From contig CAWIMY010000003.1 in NCBI GenBank assembly GCA_963837355.1, positions 682,001-746,000 of the forward strand: a stretch of DNA of 64,000 bases, written 5' to 3'. The stretch is from Aureispira sp963837355 (GTDB lineage Bacteria > Bacteroidota > Bacteroidia > Chitinophagales > Saprospiraceae). Numbering within the stretch: position 1 is the first letter of the stretch; every line of letters starts with the position of its first letter. Below, in pieces: positions 60,226 to 64,000 of this stretch. Below the pieces are notes generated by a model. It was not told where the DNA came from and ran no database searches. It was given only the letters and a program-made list of their open reading frames with translations. The position numbers were made by a program, and so were the translations under genes.

Positions 60226-61566
60226 ATGAAAATTATTATTGCGGGAGCAGGAGCCGTGGGTTTTCACCTAGCGGAATTGCTTGCCAAAGAAAATCAAGAT
60301 ATTACGGTCATTGACATCAAAAACAAGGTGTTAATGCACATGGCGACCCATTTGGACGTTATGACAATTAAGGGCGATGCAACCTCTATCGAAGTATTGC
60401 ACGAAGCCAACGTTAACAAAGCCGATTTGTTTATTGCCGTCACTACCTCCGAGTCGAGCAATTTGCTCATGGCCATTCTAGCCAAGCAAGCAGGAGCCAA
60501 AAAGACCATCGCTCGCGTCAACAATCCCGAGTATTTTGAACCTGCTCAATTAGAGAGTTTTGAACGCCTAGGAGTCAATTCCTTAATTTCGCCAATTTTG
60601 TTGGCGGCACAAGAGGTGGCACAGTTACTAGAACAAGGTTCTTGTACGGATATTGTGAATTTTGAAGATGGGAAAATTTCCGTAGTTGGTTTTACCTTAG
60701 ACAACACCTGTCCGCTGATTAACCGCACAATTTTCGAGATTGACCAAGCCAATTCAGATTTTGATTTTCGGGGGGTATCTATTTTGCGCGGCTACGAAAC
60801 CATTATCCCAAGAGGGAACACTGTTCTTCAAAAAGGTGACCACTTATACATTGCGGCAGAGCAAAAAAATATTGATAAGGCACTCAGCTTTGCAGGCAAA
60901 CAGATAAAACCCATCAAGCGGGTCATGATTATTGGAGGCACACGTCTCGCTTTGCAAACTGCCAAATTATTAGAAAAAAAATACGAAGTCATTGTGGTCG
61001 TTTCCGACGAAGAGCGGGCCAAGATCTTTGTAGAACAACTACACCACAGCTTAATCATTCATGCTGACAGCAGCAATGTGGAGGCACTCAAAGAAGAAGG
61101 CCTTCAACGTATGGATGCTTTTATCGCCTTGGCTCCCAACTCAGAAACCAATATTATTACGAGTTTGATGGCCGAAGAGCTGGGCGTATATAAAACGATT
61201 GCATTGGTAGAAAATGTAAATTACACCCATATTTCTAAGAATATTGGAGTAGATACGATTATCAACAAAAAACTCATTGCGGCCAACAAGATTTTTCGCT
61301 TTATCCGTCGTGGCAAAGTCAAAGAAATCATCAGCCTGAAAGGAGTAGATGCAGAAGTGATTGAATTTGAGTTGCACAAGAAAAATCGCTTGCTCAAATA
61401 TCCTATTCGCGACCTACATTTGCCTACCAAATCCATTATTGCAGGCGTTATTCGGGGCAATAAAAGCTTTATTCCCGATGGGGATTTTCGTTTTGAACTC
61501 AATGATAAGGTCATTGTATTTGCCCAACCTGAAGCCATTCACCAAGTAGAAGAAATTTTCAAATAA
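60226..61566 (+). CDS. trkA: TrkA, NAD-binding regulator of potassium uptake
   Basis: A 446-residue cytoplasmic protein with two repeats of RCK_N plus RCK_C. The first Rossmann motif is IIIAGAGAVGFHLAELLAKE (2-21), with DVMTIKGDAT for the adenine pocket. The second repeat begins with VMIIGGTRLALQTAKLLEKK near 229, where the GxGxxG is degraded to GGTRLA. RCK_C segments are near 140-220 and 370-446. TrkA binds TrkH as a ring and gates potassium flow in response to nucleotides. The trkH gene starts one base after its stop, so both are made together. Confidence 0.95.
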   Translation: MKIIIAGAGAVGFHLAELLAKENQDITVIDIKNKVLMHMATHLDVMTIKGDATSIEVLHEANVNKADLFIAVTTSESSNLLMAILAKQAGAKKTIARVNNPEYFEPAQLESFERLGVNSLISPILLAAQEVAQLLEQGSCTDIVNFEDGKISVVGFTLDNTCPLINRTIFEIDQANSDFDFRGVSILRGYETIIPRGNTVLQKGDHLYIAAEQKNIDKALSFAGKQIKPIKRVMIIGGTRLALQTAKLLEKKYEVIVVVSDEERAKIFVEQLHHSLIIHADSSNVEALKEEGLQRMDAFIALAPNSETNIITSLMAEELGVYKTIALVENVNYTHISKNIGVDTIINKKLIAANKIFRFIRRGKVKEIISLKGVDAEVIEFELHKKNRLLKYPIRDLHLPTKSIIAGVIRGNKSFIPDGDFRFELNDKVIVFAQPEAIHQVEEIFK

Positions 61567-61567
61567 A

Positions 61568-63031
61568 ATGATAGATTTTGGTGCGATCTCCAACGTGGTT
61601 GGGGCACTGTTAATTAGCTTGGGCTTTTTTATGCTCACAGCCCTGCCTTTTGCGGGATATTATGGAGAGGGAGATGCCCTCCCAATTGTGCTGGCAGCGG
61701 GTTGCACCCTGTTGGCGGGAGCCCTTTCTTGGTGGTATAAGTTCAAAGTCAAAGAGAATGTTGGCAAGCGCGAAGGCTATTTGATTGTTTTGATTGGCTG
61801 GGTGGCCATGTCGAGTTTTAGTATGCTCCCCTACCTTTTTAGTGGCACCTTCACCACTTTGAGCGATGCTTTTTTTGAAAGTGTTTCGGGGCTGACAACA
61901 ACGGGAGCCTCCGTACTCAACGATATTGAAGCGGTTCCAAAGGGTATTTTATTTTGGCGCAGCCTGACGCAATGGATTGGAGGAATGGGGATTATTGTTT
62001 TGATGGTTGCCATTTTTCCCTTGTTGGGTATTGGGGGGGTAGAATTGTTTGTGGCGGAGGCACCTGGCAGTTCACTAGAAAAAATACACCCGCGTATCAA
62101 GGAGATTGCCAAGCGGCTTTGGTTGATTTATTTGGGCTTAACGACCTTGTTGATGTTTCTACTCTGGGCTTTAGGCATGACCTTTTACGACGCTATCAAC
62201 CATGCCTTGACTACAATGGCCACGGGAGGTTTTTCTACTAAGAATGCCAGTGTGGCGCATTTCACGAGTCCTGCTATTCAGTATACCATCTTGATTTTCA
62301 TGTTCTTGGCAGGGATCAATTATACTGTTTTGTATTATGGCTTGACCAGAAAATTCAAGAAAGTATGGCGCAGTGATGAGTTTAAGACGTATTTGGCGGT
62401 TGTTTTTGTATTGATCGTCTTGGTGACCAGCTCCATTTATACCGTGACGGACTTAGGCTTCGAACAGTCGTTCCGCGATGCGGCCTTTCAAATTATATCT
62501 ATTGTTACGACAACGGGTTTTGTCTCTGCTGATTACACCTCTTGGACACCTGCTTTATCTTTACTCTTTTTCTTTTTGTTGTTTGTGGGAGCTTGTGCGG
62601 GCTCGACGAGTGGAGGGATCAAGATCATTCGACATTTGGTTTTTTTCAAGAACTCTTTTTTAGAATTCAAACGCTTGCTGCATCCCAATGCAATTATTCG
62701 TACTAAAATTGACAACCAAGTAGTCGCCCCTAAAGTGATGACGCATATTTTGGTATTTTTATTGTTGTATTTGATGCTGTTTTTCTTTGGCTCGCTCATC
62801 ATGGTTACCATTCTCAACGACTTTGATCGGCCTATCTTATCAGCATTGAGCTCGGTGGCTACTGCTTTGGGCAATGTAGGGCCTGCCTTGGCCGACTTGA
62901 GTCCTGTCGATAATTTTGCAGCCGTTCCCGCTAGCGGAAAATATGTACTCACGGTGTTGATGCTCTTGGGACGTTTAGAACTCTTCACTATTTTAGTGGT
63001 CTTTACTCCCCACTTTTGGCGCTCTAACTAA
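61568..63031 (+). CDS. trkH: TrkH potassium uptake channel subunit
   Basis: A 487-residue membrane protein with about ten helices. The four pore-loop segments are visible as SGLTTTGASVLN, TMATGGFSTKN, SIVTTTGFVSADY and a last ATALGNVGPAL. Their single Gly residues replace the full K+ channel signature, as in the family. GACAGSTSGGIKIIRHLVFF is the conserved D3M2 loop region that gates the pore. It works with TrkA, encoded one base upstream. Confidence 0.95.
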   Translation: MIDFGAISNVVGALLISLGFFMLTALPFAGYYGEGDALPIVLAAGCTLLAGALSWWYKFKVKENVGKREGYLIVLIGWVAMSSFSMLPYLFSGTFTTLSDAFFESVSGLTTTGASVLNDIEAVPKGILFWRSLTQWIGGMGIIVLMVAIFPLLGIGGVELFVAEAPGSSLEKIHPRIKEIAKRLWLIYLGLTTLLMFLLWALGMTFYDAINHALTTMATGGFSTKNASVAHFTSPAIQYTILIFMFLAGINYTVLYYGLTRKFKKVWRSDEFKTYLAVVFVLIVLVTSSIYTVTDLGFEQSFRDAAFQIISIVTTTGFVSADYTSWTPALSLLFFFLLFVGACAGSTSGGIKIIRHLVFFKNSFLEFKRLLHPNAIIRTKIDNQVVAPKVMTHILVFLLLYLMLFFFGSLIMVTILNDFDRPILSALSSVATALGNVGPALADLSPVDNFAAVPASGKYVLTVLMLLGRLELFTILVVFTPHFWRSN

Positions 63032-63211
63032 GGGTAAGACATAATTTTGTCACATATCAATAGTTGATCTAATCAAGTATTGGATAGATTCTCTTTAGTC
63101 TCCATAAAATTATTATATTGTAGACAACAAACGGAATAGCTGATTTTTGCGATTTATAATACAATCTGGAGTAAAAGGCAGCGACTATAACATTATTTAA
63201 TACAGAGTTGA

Positions 63212-63787
63212 ATGAGTACAGCTGTCAAAGGTTTTTGGAATGAACGCTGGGTAAAGATTGAATGTAAGGCACCTACTAAACAGAAAGACTATTATTTTTC
63301 TGATTATGGTCGAATAAAAAGTGTACATAAATCTACCCAAAAAGAGACTTTATTGCGAGGCTCGATTACCATACAGGGGTATCGACAAATCAATATGAAG
63401 CTTCAAGATGAGCTTCGTCAGGGTTTTTATGTGCATAAATTGGTGGCGCAAGAATTTTGTCAAAAATCAGTAGAAGAGGCCAAATTTGTTATCCATATTG
63501 ATCGGGATAACCTCAACAACTATTACGAGAATTTGAAATGGGTCACCCAACGAGAGATGACTGATTTCCAAATTGAACAAGGAGTCTATAACCCCGAAAA
63601 CAGAAAACGTCCCTCCCACTGCAAGATGAACCCTGAACGAGTGCGGTTACTTAAACGTCGCCTCAAAGAAGGGAAAACCAAGAAGAAAATTTTAGCGAAG
63701 AATTTTGGCATTACCGTAGAACAACTGCGCAAAATCGAGAAAGGAATCGACTGGAAATATGTGACCATCGAAGATGACAACGATTAG
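63212..63787 (+). CDS. NUMOD4/HNH-like protein with C-terminal HTH-like segment
   Basis: A 191-residue protein. The N-terminus WNERWVKIECKAPTKQKDYY and then FSDYGRIKSVHKSTQK matches the NUMOD4 motif of homing-type endonucleases. The HNH-like part reads VHKLVAQEFC, then KFVIHIDRDNLNNYYENLKW. The first His (IHID) and the Asn (NLNN, ENLKW) are present. At the end, MNPERVRLLKRRLKEGKTKK and KILAKNFGITVEQLRKIEKG looks like an HTH. Such genes are widespread in Bacteroidota. Nuclease activity is possible but unproven, and a regulatory DNA-binding role would also fit. Confidence 0.8.
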   Translation: MSTAVKGFWNERWVKIECKAPTKQKDYYFSDYGRIKSVHKSTQKETLLRGSITIQGYRQINMKLQDELRQGFYVHKLVAQEFCQKSVEEAKFVIHIDRDNLNNYYENLKWVTQREMTDFQIEQGVYNPENRKRPSHCKMNPERVRLLKRRLKEGKTKKKILAKNFGITVEQLRKIEKGIDWKYVTIEDDND

Positions 63788-63999
63788 TCTATAGTTCTAA
63801 ACAAGGGGGCATAATGCTTGTAGTAAAAGAAAAGTAGGCTTGCAGTGTATGCCAACACCAAACAACTGATGGGCAGTTGTGCCGTCCTCGGAGACCAGTC
63901 CAATAGATAAATTAGCAGAAAGCAGCATAAGCAAAATAACAGGGTAGAACCTATAAATTTCCCAAAGTGCGCGATATTCTTCCTTCTGCTCAGCAATAA
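63784..63999 (-). CDS. C-terminal part of a small membrane protein (5' end outside the window)
   Basis: The minus-strand frame is open to the window edge, so the start is not seen. A TTG at 63996 is a possible start. About 70 residues hold two hydrophobic helices, IGSTLLFCLCCFLLIYLL and LPISCLVLAYTASLLFFYY, and the end is HYAPLFRTID. The stop overlaps the stop of the NUMOD4/HNH-like gene by four bases (convergent). I do not recognise the family. Confidence 0.55.
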   Translation of the reverse strand, partial: LLLSRRKNIAHFGKFIGSTLLFCLCCFLLIYLLDWSPRTAQLPISCLVLAYTASLLFFYYKHYAPLFRTID

Positions 64000-64000
64000 A

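Overview
The window looks like a chromosomal segment of a Bacteroidota bacterium. A secreted protease carries a type IX secretion (T9SS) sorting tail. RNA genes and intergenic stretches have TTTG/TAnnTTTG promoters. The tmRNA encodes a tag ending in SYAMAA. There are many lipoboxes and outer-membrane barrels, and a sigma factor is paired with a single-pass barrel protein. A member of the Saprospirales is my guess, but nothing here fixes the genus.

Layout. 0-8.2 kb holds housekeeping and repair genes: a DnaQ-fold exonuclease, an ASCH protein, a DEAD-box helicase, a TPMT-like methyltransferase, a decayed marR gene and a SWIM-SNF2 helicase. 8.5-12.1 kb holds three secreted glutathione peroxidase paralogues interrupted by a GNAT-like/HTH gene pair. 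12.1-18 kb holds an outer-membrane protein, a sigma factor with its partner, tsaE, two tRNA-Gln genes, a promoter-led structured leader, an HU-like gene and a GGGP synthase. 18.2-23.9 kb looks like a copper-related surface locus: MbnP-like and MbnH-like genes, a His-rich lipoprotein, a Cys-containing barrel and a small Cys-rich exported protein. 23.9-30.3 kb holds lysA, dacB, an AI-2E family permease, a LYS1-type dehydrogenase and tmRNA.

30.4-53.5 kb is the accessory part. It opens with a truncated hsdR cut off by an IS1-type element. Three two-gene cassettes follow. In each, an adaptor-like protein (N-terminal domain plus acidic helical tail) sits directly upstream of a different effector-like protein: a calpain-type protease, a long coiled-coil protein with one hydrophobic segment, and a protein with a nucleotidyltransferase-like motif. 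Next comes an operon with a KGGVGRS-type ATPase fused to a long TPR array, and an HTH regulator. The last unit is a 981-residue DUF4157 protein of the kind linked to contractile injection systems, with a clan-CD-like His/Cys pair and two YbjN-like paralogues downstream. I read the region as an effector-loading or conflict locus. No injection-apparatus structural genes are visible, so the delivery route is unknown.

53.6-64 kb returns to core functions: the T9SS protease, an RhlE-type helicase, a pseudouridine synthase, the TrkA/TrkH potassium uptake pair, a NUMOD4/HNH-like protein and the end of a membrane protein gene.
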